Shown here piece after piece: positions 25,971-35,667 of a stretch of DNA of 64,000 nucleotides. Where the stretch lies: assembly GCF_000217815.1 (NCBI RefSeq), contig NC_015707.1:1104014-1168013 (forward strand), in the 5' to 3' direction. The number at the start of each line of letters is the position of its first letter. Positions within the stretch are counted from its first letter, which is position 1. The notes under the pieces were generated by a model. That model saw only the letters and a program-made list of their open reading frames with translations. It made no database searches and was not told where the DNA came from. The translations under genes and the position numbers were made by a program. This DNA is from Pseudothermotoga thermarum DSM 5069. GTDB lineage: Bacteria; Thermotogota; Thermotogae; Thermotogales; DSM-5069.

Positions 25971-26078
25971 AGTTTTGTCGTGCTGTTACAAAATTTTTCC
26001 CCTCCGCTTTTTAATTATGTGTATATGTGTATAATAATATACGCTCTGTTTTAAACTACTTTGCGGAGGTGGAAGAAA

Positions 26079-27812
26079 GTGAAATTGTCTATCAGAATAA
26101 TAGGTGTGATCATCGCTATTGTTCTTGCAGGTACGGCTACAGGTGTGCTTTTTTGGTTTTCAATAGTGGCCTTGAAAACATCAACCGTACAACTATCAGA
26201 ACTAGCTTTCCAAGACAAAGTCACCGCAGCTATCAACATGTTTGTAGACCTTGTCGCAAGAACGTATGGAAAACTAAGAATCGAAAACAACAGACTGGTT
26301 GATGCAAACGGTGTGCCGCTGGATGGACGATTTGAGCTGGTGGATACCATTTCGAAAAACATGGACATCGTTGCAACTATTTTCAAAGCCGAGGGAGATG
26401 ATTTCATAATAGTTGTGACTTCAATCAGAAAAGACGACGGTAGCAGAGCAGTAGGTACATTCCTTGGAAAAGACAGTGCAGCATACAACCCCGTTCGGAA
26501 CAAACAAAGGTACATCGGAAGGGCAATGATACTTGGAAAAGAATACTTCACTGCTTACGATCCATATCTTGATGATAAAGGTAATGTTATAGGAATATTG
26601 TTTGTTGGTGTTCCGGCAGAAAAATTGAATGCTTTAGCAAAGGAGCAACAAAGCAAAGCTATGAAAAACATGTCCATAGCCCTTGCAATAATTGTTGCAG
26701 GTTCAATCATACTGGTCGTTGTTATTTTTGAAATAACAATGGCTAAAGCTGTGAAAAAGCTGTATCCAGTTATCAAATCTTTCAGCGAAGGCGATTTTAC
26801 TGCAGCATATAATATCAAAACTATCTCAAAAGAGTTCACCGAGCTAAAAACGCATCTTGATGAATTGCGTTCTAAGCTTACACCTTTGTTCCAGCAACTT
26901 CAAGCGAGCGCAGAAAAAATGCTTTCAGCATCGCGTGATCTTTCTACGACTGCAGAAGAACTCAGTGCCACAAGTGAGGAGCTAGCAGCTCAGATGGACA
27001 ATGTGAACAAGAACGCACAGAATGCATCTGCTTCGATTCAAGAAGTAACATCCGGTGTTCAAGAAGTTGCGGCAAGCGCGCAGAACGTATCCAAAGCAGC
27101 ACAAAGTTTGACAGAGAAAGCAAGTTCAGTCAAGACAGCTGCAGACAGAGGAAACGAAGCAGTTAAAACAATAGTTCAGATGATCACACAGACGAAAGAA
27201 AGTGCTCAGAGAACAGAGAAGGTTGTGTTAGAACTTGCCGAGAGTGCGAAGAACATAGGTCAGATTGTAGAGACGATAAACAGCATAGCAGAGCAGACGA
27301 ACTTGCTGGCATTGAATGCTGCGATAGAGGCGGCTAGGGCTGGTGAGGCGGGACGAGGCTTTGCGGTTGTGGCGGATGAGATAAGGAAGTTAGCTGAGGA
27401 GAGCAAGAATGCGACGCAGAAGATAAGTGAGATATTGAGTCAGATACAACAAAGTGCACAGAAGGCGAGTATGGAGACGGTGGAAGCAGTGAAGCAGGTG
27501 GAAAAGACAGCAGAGCAGTCTGTTGTGATAGAGAAAGAGCTTTCGAACATATTGAGTGAAGTTAGAGAGATAAGTGGGATGATAGAAAGCTTAGCTGCAA
27601 GTTCGCAGCAGATGAGTGCGGCGGCTGAGGAGATGAGTAGTGCGATGGATGCGGCTACAAGGTCGATAACGGACATAGCGCATCAGATAGACGAGATGTT
27701 GAATGCGGTTAAGCAGCAGGCTGAGGCAAGTCAGCAGGTGAGTGGATCAAGTGAAGAGCTTAGTGCAATAGCAGAATCTTTGGTGGAACAGGTGAAAAAA
27801 TTTAAAATTTAA
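26079..27812 (+). CDS. Methyl-accepting chemotaxis protein with Cache-type sensor
   Basis: A 577-residue receptor. A first membrane helix ([20 protein letters not shown]), a periplasmic single-Cache-like domain (about residues 45-190, ending [26 protein letters not shown], given here only as its position), a second helix near 200-222 ([20 protein letters not shown]) and a HAMP-like linker lead to a long coiled-coil signalling domain. The hairpin tip that binds CheA and CheW is near residue 405, with [20 protein letters not shown] and [18 protein letters not shown] at 26079 is chosen because GGAGGTGG precedes it. The ligand is unknown. Confidence 0.92.
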   Translation: MKLSIRIIGVIIAIVLAGTATGVLFWFSIVALKTSTVQLSELAFQDKVTAAINMFVDLVARTYGKLRIENNRLVDANGVPLDGRFELVDTISKNMDIVATIFKAEGDDFIIVVTSIRKDDGSRAVGTFLGKDSAAYNPVRNKQRYIGRAMILGKEYFTAYDPYLDDKGNVIGILFVGVPAEKLNALAKEQQSKAMKNMSIALAIIVAGSIILVVVIFEITMAKAVKKLYPVIKSFSEGDFTAAYNIKTISKEFTELKTHLDELRSKLTPLFQQLQASAEKMLSASRDLSTTAEELSATSEELAAQMDNVNKNAQNASASIQEVTSGVQEVAASAQNVSKAAQSLTEKASSVKTAADRGNEAVKTIVQMITQTKESAQRTEKVVLELAESAKNIGQIVETINSIAEQTNLLALNAAIEAARAGEAGRGFAVVADEIRKLAEESKNATQKISEILSQIQQSAQKASMETVEAVKQVEKTAEQSVVIEKELSNILSEVREISGMIESLAASSQQMSAAAEEMSSAMDAATRSITDIAHQIDEMLNAVKQQAEASQQVSGSSEELSAIAESLVEQVKKFKI

Positions 27813-27835
27813 CAGATGAATACTTTAAAACCTTC

Positions 27836-27861
27836 AACGGCGCCCAAAGGCGCCGTTTTTT
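27836..27861 (+). terminator. Intrinsic terminator after the chemotaxis receptor gene
   Basis: AACGGCGCC, loop CAAA, GGCGCCGTT, then TTTT: a textbook strong terminator 24 bp after the stop codon. Confidence 0.92.
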
Positions 27862-27926
27862 ATTTTCAAAAGCTAGGGTATAATGAAAACGAAAAAATCA
27901 TCTTTTACTGAAAGGAGGGCAATTTC

Positions 27927-28847
27927 TTGAAAACCAAGTTTGTTGTGATAATGATCGTTTTGTTACTACTCATCGTTTATTTTGCAACAGGGATCTACCA
28001 AGTCGATCCCTCTGAGGTTGCCCTTGTGAAAACCTTTGGAAAACACGTTGCCACGGTTGGCCCAGGGATTCATTTAAGAGCCCCTTGGCCATTTCAATCT
28101 CATATGAAAGTGGATGTTCAAACTGTAAGAAAGATAGAAATAGGTTTTAGAACCATTAAACCTGGCCAATATGCGGCAAAGCCAAATGAAGCTTTGATGC
28201 TAACAGGAGACGGGAACATAGTGAGTGTCGAAGCAGTGGCGCAGTTCAAAGTCTCTGATCCGGCAAAATTTGTGTTCAAGGTGACCAATCCAAACGACCT
28301 TGTTAAGTTCACCGTGGAATCAGTCCTCAGGGATCGCGTTGCAAAACGAACCGTAGACGAAGTCTTGACAAGCGAAAGAGACAGAATAGCAACTGAAGTT
28401 GCTCAAATAGCTCAAGAGCTTCTGAACGCTTACGATTGCGGTGTGACGATACTCAACGTTCTTCTGCAAGAAGTTGTACCACCTCAACCTGTCATAGCTG
28501 CTTTTGACGATGTGAACAACGCAAAGCAAGACAAAGAAAGGTACATAAACGAAGCGATGAAATACGCAAACAGTTTGATTCCAGCAGTTGAAGGTGAAGC
28601 AAGAAGAATTCTTCTTGAAGCCGAAGCCTACACAGAACAAAGAATTCTCAAAGCCCAAGGCGAAGCAGAAAGGTTTGCAAGCATCTTGAGAGAATACAAA
28701 TCTTCACCGGGGATCACAGAACAGCGTTTGAGAATTGAAACACTCGAAGAGGTTTTGCCAAAGGCGACAAGGATCATAGTTTTGGATATTTCCCAAAAAA
28801 TCTTGTTCTTTAACCTTCAAGACTTGCTGGTAGGTGGTTCAAAATGA
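27927..28847 (+). CDS. hflK: HflK, SPFH/band 7 membrane protease modulator
   Basis: A 306-residue protein with one N-terminal membrane anchor (VVIMIVLLLLIVYFATGIY) and a prohibitin-type domain (VDPSEVALVKTFGKHV, then GPGIHLRAPWPFQ). A long coiled coil rich in EGEARRILLEAEAYTEQRIL follows. With HflC it forms the large membrane complex that modulates FtsH proteolysis. TTG start with a strong AAAGGAGGG site 7 bases upstream. A TATAAT at 27879-27884 is the likely -10. It overlaps hflC by 4 bp. Confidence 0.9.
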   Translation: MKTKFVVIMIVLLLLIVYFATGIYQVDPSEVALVKTFGKHVATVGPGIHLRAPWPFQSHMKVDVQTVRKIEIGFRTIKPGQYAAKPNEALMLTGDGNIVSVEAVAQFKVSDPAKFVFKVTNPNDLVKFTVESVLRDRVAKRTVDEVLTSERDRIATEVAQIAQELLNAYDCGVTILNVLLQEVVPPQPVIAAFDDVNNAKQDKERYINEAMKYANSLIPAVEGEARRILLEAEAYTEQRILKAQGEAERFASILREYKSSPGITEQRLRIETLEEVLPKATRIIVLDISQKILFFNLQDLLVGGSK

Positions 28848-29692
28848 TGAAAACCGCGATACTCATAATTTCATTGGTTATTCTTGCAGTTGTTGGAATG
28901 TTTCTTGCCTTTTCGTTCTTCATAGTCGATCAAGCTGAATATGCCATAGTACTGCGGTTCGGAGAGATTAGAAAAGTTATCGAGGAACCTGGTTTGTACA
29001 TGAAAACGCCTTTTGTCGAGAATGTAGTTAGATTTTCGAAGAAATACTACATTTACGATATACCCGTTGAAAAAGTGATCACCCTTGACAAAAAGACTTT
29101 GTTGGTAGACAGCTACGCAGTCTGGAGAATCTCAGACCCAAGACGGTTCATGGAAAGGCTGAGAACGGTTTCCTTGGCTTTGCCGAGAATCGACGACGTG
29201 GTTTACTCTGGACTGAGAAATATCCTTGCAAAATATGAATTCGACGACATTGTAACCAGCGAAAGACTTTATCTGAAAGACATAACTGACTTTGCGAAAA
29301 CTAATTTGGCAGACTTTGGTATTGAGGTCATCGATGTTCGAGTCAAACACACCGACTTGCCACAGGAAAACCAGCAAGCCGTCTTTGAAAGAATGAAATC
29401 GGAAAGACAAAGTATCGCTGCCATGATAAGAGCCGAAGGTCAAAGGGAAGCTCAAAGAATAAAAGCAGAGGCTGACAAAAGAGCCGCGATAATCCGTGCG
29501 GAGGCAATGAGTGAATCTGAAAAGATCAAGGGAATGGGTGAAGCAATGGCTGCAAAAATCTACGCCGAAGCGTTTGGAAAGGATGAATACTTCTACCGAC
29601 TCTGGAGAACACTTGAAAGCTATAAAACCGTCATTCCTGGTAGTATCGTTATATTGGACAAAAACCTTTCAATACTCGAGCAGGTGAAGTGA
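28844..29692 (+). CDS. hflC: HflC, SPFH/band 7 membrane protease modulator
   Basis: A 282-residue partner of HflK. It has one N-terminal helix (ILIISLVILAVVGMFLAFSF) and an SPFH domain starting VDQAEYAIVLRFGEI. The family segment FGIEVIDVRVKHTDLPQENQ lies near residue 160, followed by a coiled coil ending EQRIKAEADKR-like repeats. The neighbouring genes hflK and hflC are coupled by overlap, as in many bacteria. The ftsH gene is not in the window. Confidence 0.92.
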   Translation: MMKTAILIISLVILAVVGMFLAFSFFIVDQAEYAIVLRFGEIRKVIEEPGLYMKTPFVENVVRFSKKYYIYDIPVEKVITLDKKTLLVDSYAVWRISDPRRFMERLRTVSLALPRIDDVVYSGLRNILAKYEFDDIVTSERLYLKDITDFAKTNLADFGIEVIDVRVKHTDLPQENQQAVFERMKSERQSIAAMIRAEGQREAQRIKAEADKRAAIIRAEAMSESEKIKGMGEAMAAKIYAEAFGKDEYFYRLWRTLESYKTVIPGSIVILDKNLSILEQVK

Positions 29693-29693
29693 T

Positions 29694-30368
29694 TTGAAAT
29701 ACGAAATGGTTTATTTTGATCTTGACAACACGTTGCTTGATTTTTCAAGATCTGAAAAAGAAGCCCTTACAAGCATTTTTGAGGAAAAGGGTTTCGATTT
29801 GACCGATGAATTGATCAACCAATATGTCTTGATCAACAAAAAATGGTGGCAATACTACGCAAAGGGGCTTTATCCAAAGGACTATATCGTCGTCGCAAGG
29901 TTTGAAGAATTTTTGAATCTACTTGGTCGAACTGATTTAAACACAGTTGAAATTGCTGAAAACTACCTTGAAAAACTTTCAAACCTTGCGTACTTTTTGC
30001 CTGGAGCTGAAGAATTTCTTGAAAAACTCAAATCGAAAGGTCAAAGGATGGCAATCTTGACAAACGGTGTTCAGGCTGTGCAAGAGAAAAGGTGTAAACT
30101 CTTGAAATTGGAAAGATTTGTCGAATTTGTCTTGACTTCCGAGGCAGTTGGAAAACCCAAACCTGATCCAACAATTTTCCACGTTGCTTCCAAGATGAGT
30201 GGAGTTAGTTTGGAAAAATCTGTTTACGTCGGTGATGATCCAGTTATAGACTTTGAAGCATCCAAAAACGCCGATGTGGATTTCATACTGTTCGATCCCA
30301 CCGGCGCTTGTTCTTTTTCCGGAAAGACGGTGAAAAATTACGACGAACTTTTAAGCCTTTTGTTGTGA
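29694..30368 (+). CDS. HAD-superfamily hydrolase, YjjG-like nucleotidase
   Basis: A 224-residue haloacid dehalogenase-type phosphatase. Motif I is YFDLDNTLLDF (nucleophile Asp near residue 9), motif II ILTNGVQ near 119, motif III Lys in VGKPKPDP near 150, and motif IV VGDDPVIDFEASKNA near 175. The cap and length match YjjG-type pyrimidine 5-prime-nucleotidases, but substrate is not certain. TTG start one base after the hflC stop, so it belongs to the hflKC operon. Its 3-prime end overlaps the convergent gene by about 31 bp. Confidence 0.88.
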   Translation: MKYEMVYFDLDNTLLDFSRSEKEALTSIFEEKGFDLTDELINQYVLINKKWWQYYAKGLYPKDYIVVARFEEFLNLLGRTDLNTVEIAENYLEKLSNLAYFLPGAEEFLEKLKSKGQRMAILTNGVQAVQEKRCKLLKLERFVEFVLTSEAVGKPKPDPTIFHVASKMSGVSLEKSVYVGDDPVIDFEASKNADVDFILFDPTGACSFSGKTVKNYDELLSLLL

Positions 30369-31141
30369 TTTGCTTTCCCGACTGAAAAAGCCATCGATGT
30401 GAAAGCGTTTGCGGCAAAGATTTGTTTGTGCTGCTTCACTGTGAGATTTTTCAAGCCAACGTAAGGTTTTGTTCTTGAGCTTGAAAAGATTTTTGAATCT
30501 TTCAAAAAGTGTACAAACAAACCAAACCACATACCATTGACCAAGTAATCTTGATACTTTCTTGAAAATTCCGCAAGTAGTTTTATGAAAGGAAGATTCT
30601 CCGCAATTTCTTCTTTTTCTGCTTCAACTGCAAGTTGTGTCACAAATCTTATTGCAAATTCGCTGATAAAGCCTATGATTATCGTATGAGAAAGCAAATT
30701 TCTATGACTACCTATTCCACCTAGTTTTATATCTGTATCCGGTATCCCACCTTCGAAATCAAATCCCCCACCTGTTATCACAGCGGATATTCCAAATACA
30801 ACGTATCCTAAAAGCTTATCGAACCTTTCTTTTTCATCCATGCTCTTCCAATCCTTCCAAAATTGGTTAATCTTCTCAACGGCTTTGTTCTTTGCCCTTA
30901 TCGGTGCTTCAATCAAAATCCCTTTGATACCTTTTGCCTGAAACGATTCTTTGAAATATTTTGCAAGTGCCTTCAACGCCTTATAACTTGCTGCAAGGAA
31001 AAACTTAAAAGCGTAATATTTGTGAATAAACGTCATTTTGAAAGCTTCCTTGAAAGCGTTTTCAGTTATAACCCAAAGCTTTTGATTTGAAATCCGGCTT
31101 GCCACCAGCTTGATCTCGTTCGTCACGGCTTCAATATTCAC
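30338..31141 (-). CDS. Uncharacterised protein with HRNLLSHT motif
   Basis: About 267 residues, no confident family. The C-terminal half has hydrophobic segments (LLGYVVFGISAVITGGGFDF; TIIIGFISEFAIRFV) and the pattern PDTD, then GSHRNLLSHT and later GLFVHFLKD. That pattern recalls the His/Asp layout of YdjM/DUF457-type membrane metal-dependent hydrolases, although similarity is only motif-level. The N-terminal half is helical and basic. GTG at 31141 or 31126 is the likely start; codons further upstream run into the divergent promoter region. It is convergent with the HAD gene and divergent from the oxidoreductase. Confidence 0.6.
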   Translation of the reverse strand: MNIEAVTNEIKLVASRISNQKLWVITENAFKEAFKMTFIHKYYAFKFFLAASYKALKALAKYFKESFQAKGIKGILIEAPIRAKNKAVEKINQFWKDWKSMDEKERFDKLLGYVVFGISAVITGGGFDFEGGIPDTDIKLGGIGSHRNLLSHTIIIGFISEFAIRFVTQLAVEAEKEEIAENLPFIKLLAEFSRKYQDYLVNGMWFGLFVHFLKDSKIFSSSRTKPYVGLKNLTVKQHKQIFAANAFTSMAFSVGKANHNKRLKSSS

Positions 31142-31218
31142 ACCTCGGCCCCCTACAATTAATTTAGCAACAAAAGTGGTAAAATTCAACACAAGAAATA
31201 CCATTTGGAGGTGATATC

Positions 31219-32247
31219 GTGAAAGCCGTGATACTAAAAGATTTTGGTGGGGTGGAAAATCTGCATTACGTTGAAGATTTTCCAACGCCACAGATACGTG
31301 AAGATGAGGTTCTTGTTAGAGTTAAGGCAGTTGCCTTGAACCACCTTGACATCTGGGTGAGAACGGGGGCTTTGGCTGTGAAACCAGAACTACCACACAT
31401 ACTTGGCTCTGATGTAAGTGGGATCGTCGAAAAAGTTGGTTCGTTGGTTTCAAATGTAAAGGAAAAAGATGAAGTCATAATAGCCCCAGGACTTTCCTGT
31501 GGAGTGTGCCATGAATGTCAAAGCGGTAGAGACAATCTTTGCAAAGATTACGATATTCTGGGAATGAAGAACAAAGGTGGTTATGCCGAGTTTGTCAAAG
31601 TTCCTGAAAGAAATGTGATCAAAAAACCATCTAATTTGAGCTTTGAAGAAGCCGCAAGCTATCCATTGACTTTTCTCACAGCGTGGAATGCCTTGGTGAG
31701 TAAGGGAAAAATAAGGCCACATCAAAAAGTATTGATATGGGCTGGTTCATCTGGAGTAGGAGTGGCGGCGATACAGCTTGCAAAACTATTGGGAGCTTTT
31801 GTCATCACAACAACTGGAAACGAAGAGAAAATGAGAAAATGCAAAGATCTTGGAGCAGATGTTGTGCTAAACCATTACACCGATGACATTCCAAGGAAGG
31901 TCCGAGAACTTTTCAAAGAAGGAATAGATTTAGTGGTCGACCATGTTGGAGCTCAAACGTTTTGGAAAAGCGTTGAATGCCTTAAAAAAGGTGGAAAGCT
32001 TGTCTTTTTTGGCACAACGACTGGAAGCCAAGCGCAGATAGACATAAGGTATCTTTTTGTTGGAGAAATAGAACTTCTTGGAGCGTACATGGGCAGTCGA
32101 GCCGACCTTTTCAAAATAACCCAGCTTATGGAGCGAGGTGTTTTAAAACCAATAGTTGACAAAATCTTTCCATTGCAACAAGCAAGAGAGGCACATCTAT
32201 ATTTGGAACAATCAAAACACTTTGGAAAAATAGTGTTGACAGTCTAA
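31219..32247 (+). CDS. MDR-family zinc-type alcohol dehydrogenase/quinone oxidoreductase
   Basis: A 342-residue medium-chain dehydrogenase. The GroES-like domain carries the structural-zinc loop GLSCGVCHECQSGRDNLC near residues 93-110. The Rossmann motif is WAGSSGVGVAAIQLAKLLG near 175. The positions that normally hold catalytic zinc read NHLDIW and LGSDVSG, lacking Cys and His ligands, so it may act like a quinone reductase or on a different substrate. GTG start behind GGAGGTG. It is divergent from the gene at 30338 and directly precedes the first CRISPR leader. Confidence 0.88.
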   Translation: MKAVILKDFGGVENLHYVEDFPTPQIREDEVLVRVKAVALNHLDIWVRTGALAVKPELPHILGSDVSGIVEKVGSLVSNVKEKDEVIIAPGLSCGVCHECQSGRDNLCKDYDILGMKNKGGYAEFVKVPERNVIKKPSNLSFEEAASYPLTFLTAWNALVSKGKIRPHQKVLIWAGSSGVGVAAIQLAKLLGAFVITTTGNEEKMRKCKDLGADVVLNHYTDDIPRKVRELFKEGIDLVVDHVGAQTFWKSVECLKKGGKLVFFGTTTGSQAQIDIRYLFVGEIELLGAYMGSRADLFKITQLMERGVLKPIVDKIFPLQQAREAHLYLEQSKHFGKIVLTV

Positions 32248-32295
32248 AAGTACCCTGCCTACTCAAACAAAAGGCAGCAATTACTTCGCAAAGCT

Positions 32296-32541
32296 AACTT
32301 GTCGTCGACCTATGATAATGCAAAAACTACTGGAGGTCGACGACAAACAGTTTTTATACACTACGACTGACAAAACTCGAGTTAGATATTTTTAACTCTG
32401 AATCGCAAGACCTCCTTCACCCCCCAGGTCGACGACAAATTAGTTATGCAAACATTCCAAAAGTTGACTTGACAAAAGCAAAAGTGATATAATTTGACTG
32501 GAATCCAAAAATGCTGGTATAATCACATATAGAGAAAACGG
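32296..32541 (+). promoter_or_regulatory. CRISPR leader 1 (246 bp)
   Basis: Nearly identical to sequences at 47152-47397 and 61507-61752, all exactly 246 bp. It holds a 13-bp inverted repeat TTGTCGTCGACCT (32299-32311) and AGGTCGACGACAA (32334-32346), plus a third copy AGGTCGACGACAA at 32426-32438. Near the array it carries TTGACT/TATAAT promoter elements and a second TATAAT. The leader contains the array promoter and probably the integration signals for new spacers. Confidence 0.85.
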
Positions 32542-34393
32542 GTTTGAACCCTACCTATAAGGAATGGAAACGTATTCAACGTATTCATTTTTGATTGTGG
32601 TTGGTCTTGTTTGAACCCTACCTATAAGGAATGGAAACTTTGAACTTTGAAGCTCTACACTCACACCATATACGTTTGAACCCTACCTATAAGGAATGGA
32701 AACACGTAGTGGGATATACAGACGAGTGGCATATATTCATGTTTGAACCCTACCTATAAGGAATGGAAACGTGTCTGGATGCGTTGTTGTTGTGTAAACA
32801 CATCCATCGTTTGAACCCTACCTATAAGGAATGGAAACTTTATATCTTCTCTGTTACTTATGCCTACCCATGGGCCGTTTGAACCCTACCTATAAGGAAT
32901 GGAAACATTCTCGTTCCATACGAAGTTTTAATTGGACCCACCCGTTTGAACCCTACCTATAAGGAATGGAAACTGTATCTGACAAAAGCAGGAATGGCTT
33001 GTGGTTTACTGTTTGAACCCTACCTATAAGGAATGGAAACTCGCCAGATACCGATATGACTTCGTTTGTTTTGACGCGCTTGTTTGAACCCTACCTATAA
33101 GGAATGGAAACAGTTGTTCAAGCAATTCTTGAAGCACTTCTGGATCATGTTTGAACCCTACCTATAAGGAATGGAAACATTTTATATTTCTTCTACTCAA
33201 CCGGTATGGTCTATGTTTGAACCCTACCTATAAGGAATGGAAACGCGGATTTTGTTCATCTGTAACTTTAAATGCTCTTGGGTTTGAACCCTACCTATAA
33301 GGAATGGAAACACCGCAAAACTGGCAACCCTGGTTACCTGGTTGCCAAGTTTGAACCCTACCTATAAGGAATGGAAACAGGCGTCAGCCCGGGGTTATGT
33401 GGACGAGCTATTGTGTTTGAACCCTACCTATAAGGAATGGAAACTGCTTTTTGAAGCAGAGCCATGGTGATTGGTGTATAGTTTGAACCCTACCTATAAG
33501 GAATGGAAACAGCACTGACATGCTGTCCCTCCTTTCGTTTTTTGCGCGTTTGAACCCTACCTATAAGGAATGGAAACTGTTGTGCGATCGCTGCTATGAC
33601 TTGGATTCTGTTTGTTTGAACCCTACCTATAAGGAATGGAAACTCTTTAGCTTCTCATGTAGCTCAGTAGGCAACCTTAAGTTTGAACCCTACCTATAAG
33701 GAATGGAAACCGCTTTAGCTTTTCCTGCGTAACGAGTGCACCTATAGTTTGAACCCTACCTATAAGGAATGGAAACGTACTTTTACACGCAAACCAATCT
33801 TCCGCCCAGCTTGGCACGGTTTGAACCCTACCTATAAGGAATGGAAACATTTCACAAATCAGCGGAACACTTGACGAGATTGCGTGTTTGAACCCTACCT
33901 ATAAGGAATGGAAACGCTTTGAAACTGGCAACTTCTGTAACCTTGTTGCCAGTGTTTGAACCCTACCTATAAGGAATGGAAACGTGATTGTATCTGTTGC
34001 TTTACAATCGATTACTACGTCTGGTTTGAACCCTACCTATAAGGAATGGAAACGGCCTAAGGGCAATAAGGTTCTCACTTGCTTTGCTCGCGTTTGAACC
34101 CTACCTATAAGGAATGGAAACACGTACAGTCTGCGATGATAATTTCCACCATCATTATGGTTTGAACCCTACCTATGAGGAATGGAAACTTGTATGTTTC
34201 GTCTGCTATTTCATTGAGTCCTTTCGCCATGTTTGAACCCTACCTATGAGGAATGGAAACAAAGACTTAATTAGACACATCAACAGTTGGTTAGGCGTTT
34301 GAACCCTACCTATGAGGAATGGAAACCGCTTCACAGCTTCATTTTCCATCTTTAACTTCTTCAGTTTGAACCCTACCTATAAGGAATGGAAAA
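32542..34393 (+). CRISPR. CRISPR array 1, 28 repeats of 30 bp
   Basis: Twenty-eight 30-bp repeats, starting GTTTGAACCCTACC, with centre TATAA and ending GGAATGGAAAC, separated by 27 unique spacers of about 36-42 bp. The last repeat (34364-34393) ends in A rather than C. Repeats 25-27 near the trailer have TATGAGG in place of TATAAGG, the form used by arrays 2 and 3. The leader is on the left and transcription is rightward; a crRNA 5-prime tag AUGGAAAC is expected after Cas6 cleavage. Two spacers (33312-33348 and 33916-33953) hold related inverted repeats. No cas gene lies next to this array; the nearest are at 37115 onward. Confidence 0.97.
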
Positions 34394-34432
34394 TGCAATA
34401 TGATCTTGCTATCCTTTCTTGAGAGGGTAGAT

Positions 34433-35024
34433 ACCTTGCTCTTGCAAATGTACAGCTTCAGCAAGAAAAGGCATTCAAAAACTTCTTCAGAGATCCAAAG
34501 CATTTTGGAGTACCGAAGTTTAAGAGAAAGAAAGACAAGCAGTCATATACAACGAACAACCAATATCTGAAGAATGGGAACCAGACAATTAAGGTAGACT
34601 TTGAGAAAGGACTTTTGTATTTACTGGTATCAAGAAAAAAGGAAGGTTCTAAAAACAGGGAGAAAGCAAGAGGAAGGCTTGCAAAGGAATATGAATATGT
34701 GAGTAACTCAAAGAAAGACTTTTTGCACAAGATATTCAAAACCATCATAGACGAGAACCAAGTCGTGGTGGTAGAAAGATTGAACATAAAGGGATTGGCA
34801 AGAACAAGATTGGGAAAACACATATTAATAAAGATCTTAGCTTGAGAGATAGAAGTTGGAAATGTCCGCGATATGGAAGCATGCATGATCGAGACGAAAA
34901 TGCAGCGAGGAATCTGAGGGATTATGTAATCTCGAGTAGGGAAGGAACAGCCCGAATAGACGCCTGTGGAGATTGGACCTCTACTGCTGGTGAGAAGCTT
35001 GGCAGCAAGTCTGGTCGATGAAGC
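34433..35024 (+). pseudogene. tnpB: TnpB (IS605 OrfB) relic at the end of array 1
   Basis: Degraded OrfB of the IS200/IS605 group. Pieces on the plus strand read LALANVQLQQEKAFKNFF with GVPKFKRKKDKQSY at the N-terminal side and then VVVVERLNIKGLARTRLGKH. After a frameshift the zinc-finger/RuvC-III part follows (SWKCPRYGSMHDRDENAARN). The middle of the protein is missing, and no tnpA or functional ends can be seen. It begins about 40 bp after the last repeat of array 1, and a lone repeat remnant follows at 35339-35368, so it was probably inserted in the array tail. The remaining sequence to 35338 (about 310 bp) shows no gene that I can support. Confidence 0.8.
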
Positions 35025-35338
35025 AGGAAGCCTCCGCCTCTTCAGGTGGATGGCATTTCACTCCGTCCCGACTATTTTCTGTTTGAATTCTTCCAATGGA
35101 TGCAGTATCCCTGATCATAGTTTCATACTGACAACAAGAATCGGGCGCAAAATTGTCTGGGCTCTTGTACTGATTGTTGACGTGGGTGGAAAGGAAGGAG
35201 GACGAGGAGGTATGATGAAGGCTGATAAAATCAAGCAAATCAATATCCACACAACAGCCTGAGTCACAAGAATCCAAGGTAGTATTATGAGAGTTATGTG
35301 CTTATTGAAAGTGCATGAGAACCTGCCTAAGGATTTTG

Positions 35339-35368
35339 ATGGCATTACAACCTATAAGGAATGGAAAC
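35339..35368 (+). repeat. Isolated degenerate CRISPR repeat
   Basis: The last 19 bases, ACCTATAAGGAATGGAAAC (35350-35368), are identical to the array 1 repeat, while the first 11 are decayed. It lies 945 bp beyond the end of array 1, past the tnpB relic. Confidence 0.75.
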
Positions 35369-35387
35369 TGGAAGGATGGGAGTAAAA

Positions 35388-35609
35388 ATGGGAGTCGAAA
35401 GAAAAGAAATACCGCAAAGAATGAAAGAAGAAATGCGAAATAGTCACGAATCCACAGGGTTTATAACTTTCTCTTTTTTAAAACGTCCATACGATGAGTT
35501 AGCAGTTAATTTGAAGAAATTCCGAGGTTTGGATTTTAAATATGAAGATGTCCTAAAGGAATTGAACAGTACATGTTACTCTATGCGCCCAGGATTCGAG
35601 TCAAGATAA
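35388..35609 (+). pseudogene. 5-prime part of an unrecognised, apparently frameshifted gene
   Basis: About 73 codons, starting at ATG 35388 with GGGAG upstream, in a low-GC stretch. It reads FITFSFLKRPYDELAVNLKK and ends at TAA 35607-35609. A reading frame one base over is open from 35563 and runs into the protein at 35668-36495, whose first ATG has no ribosome binding site. The two therefore look like a single gene of about 370 codons split by one indel between 35563 and 35606. No family was recognised. Confidence 0.55.
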
Positions 35610-35667
35610 TCTAAAACTAAACGTTGTAGATCTTTTTAATAATCATATTGTTTATGATGAATTTACC

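Noticed and set aside
25922-25985. Small non-coding RNA with promoter TATATAAT and hairpin GACCAACCAA/TTGGTTGGTC
   Set aside because: No -35 box and the hairpin loop is too tight for a good terminator; evidence is too thin to call an RNA gene.
32248-32295. CTGCCT...AGGCAG as a terminator of the oxidoreductase gene
   Set aside because: Only a 6-bp stem with a 12-base loop and no T run.
34433-35024. Functional TnpB/Cas12-like nuclease
   Set aside because: The middle of the protein is missing and the C-terminal part is in another frame; it is a relic.
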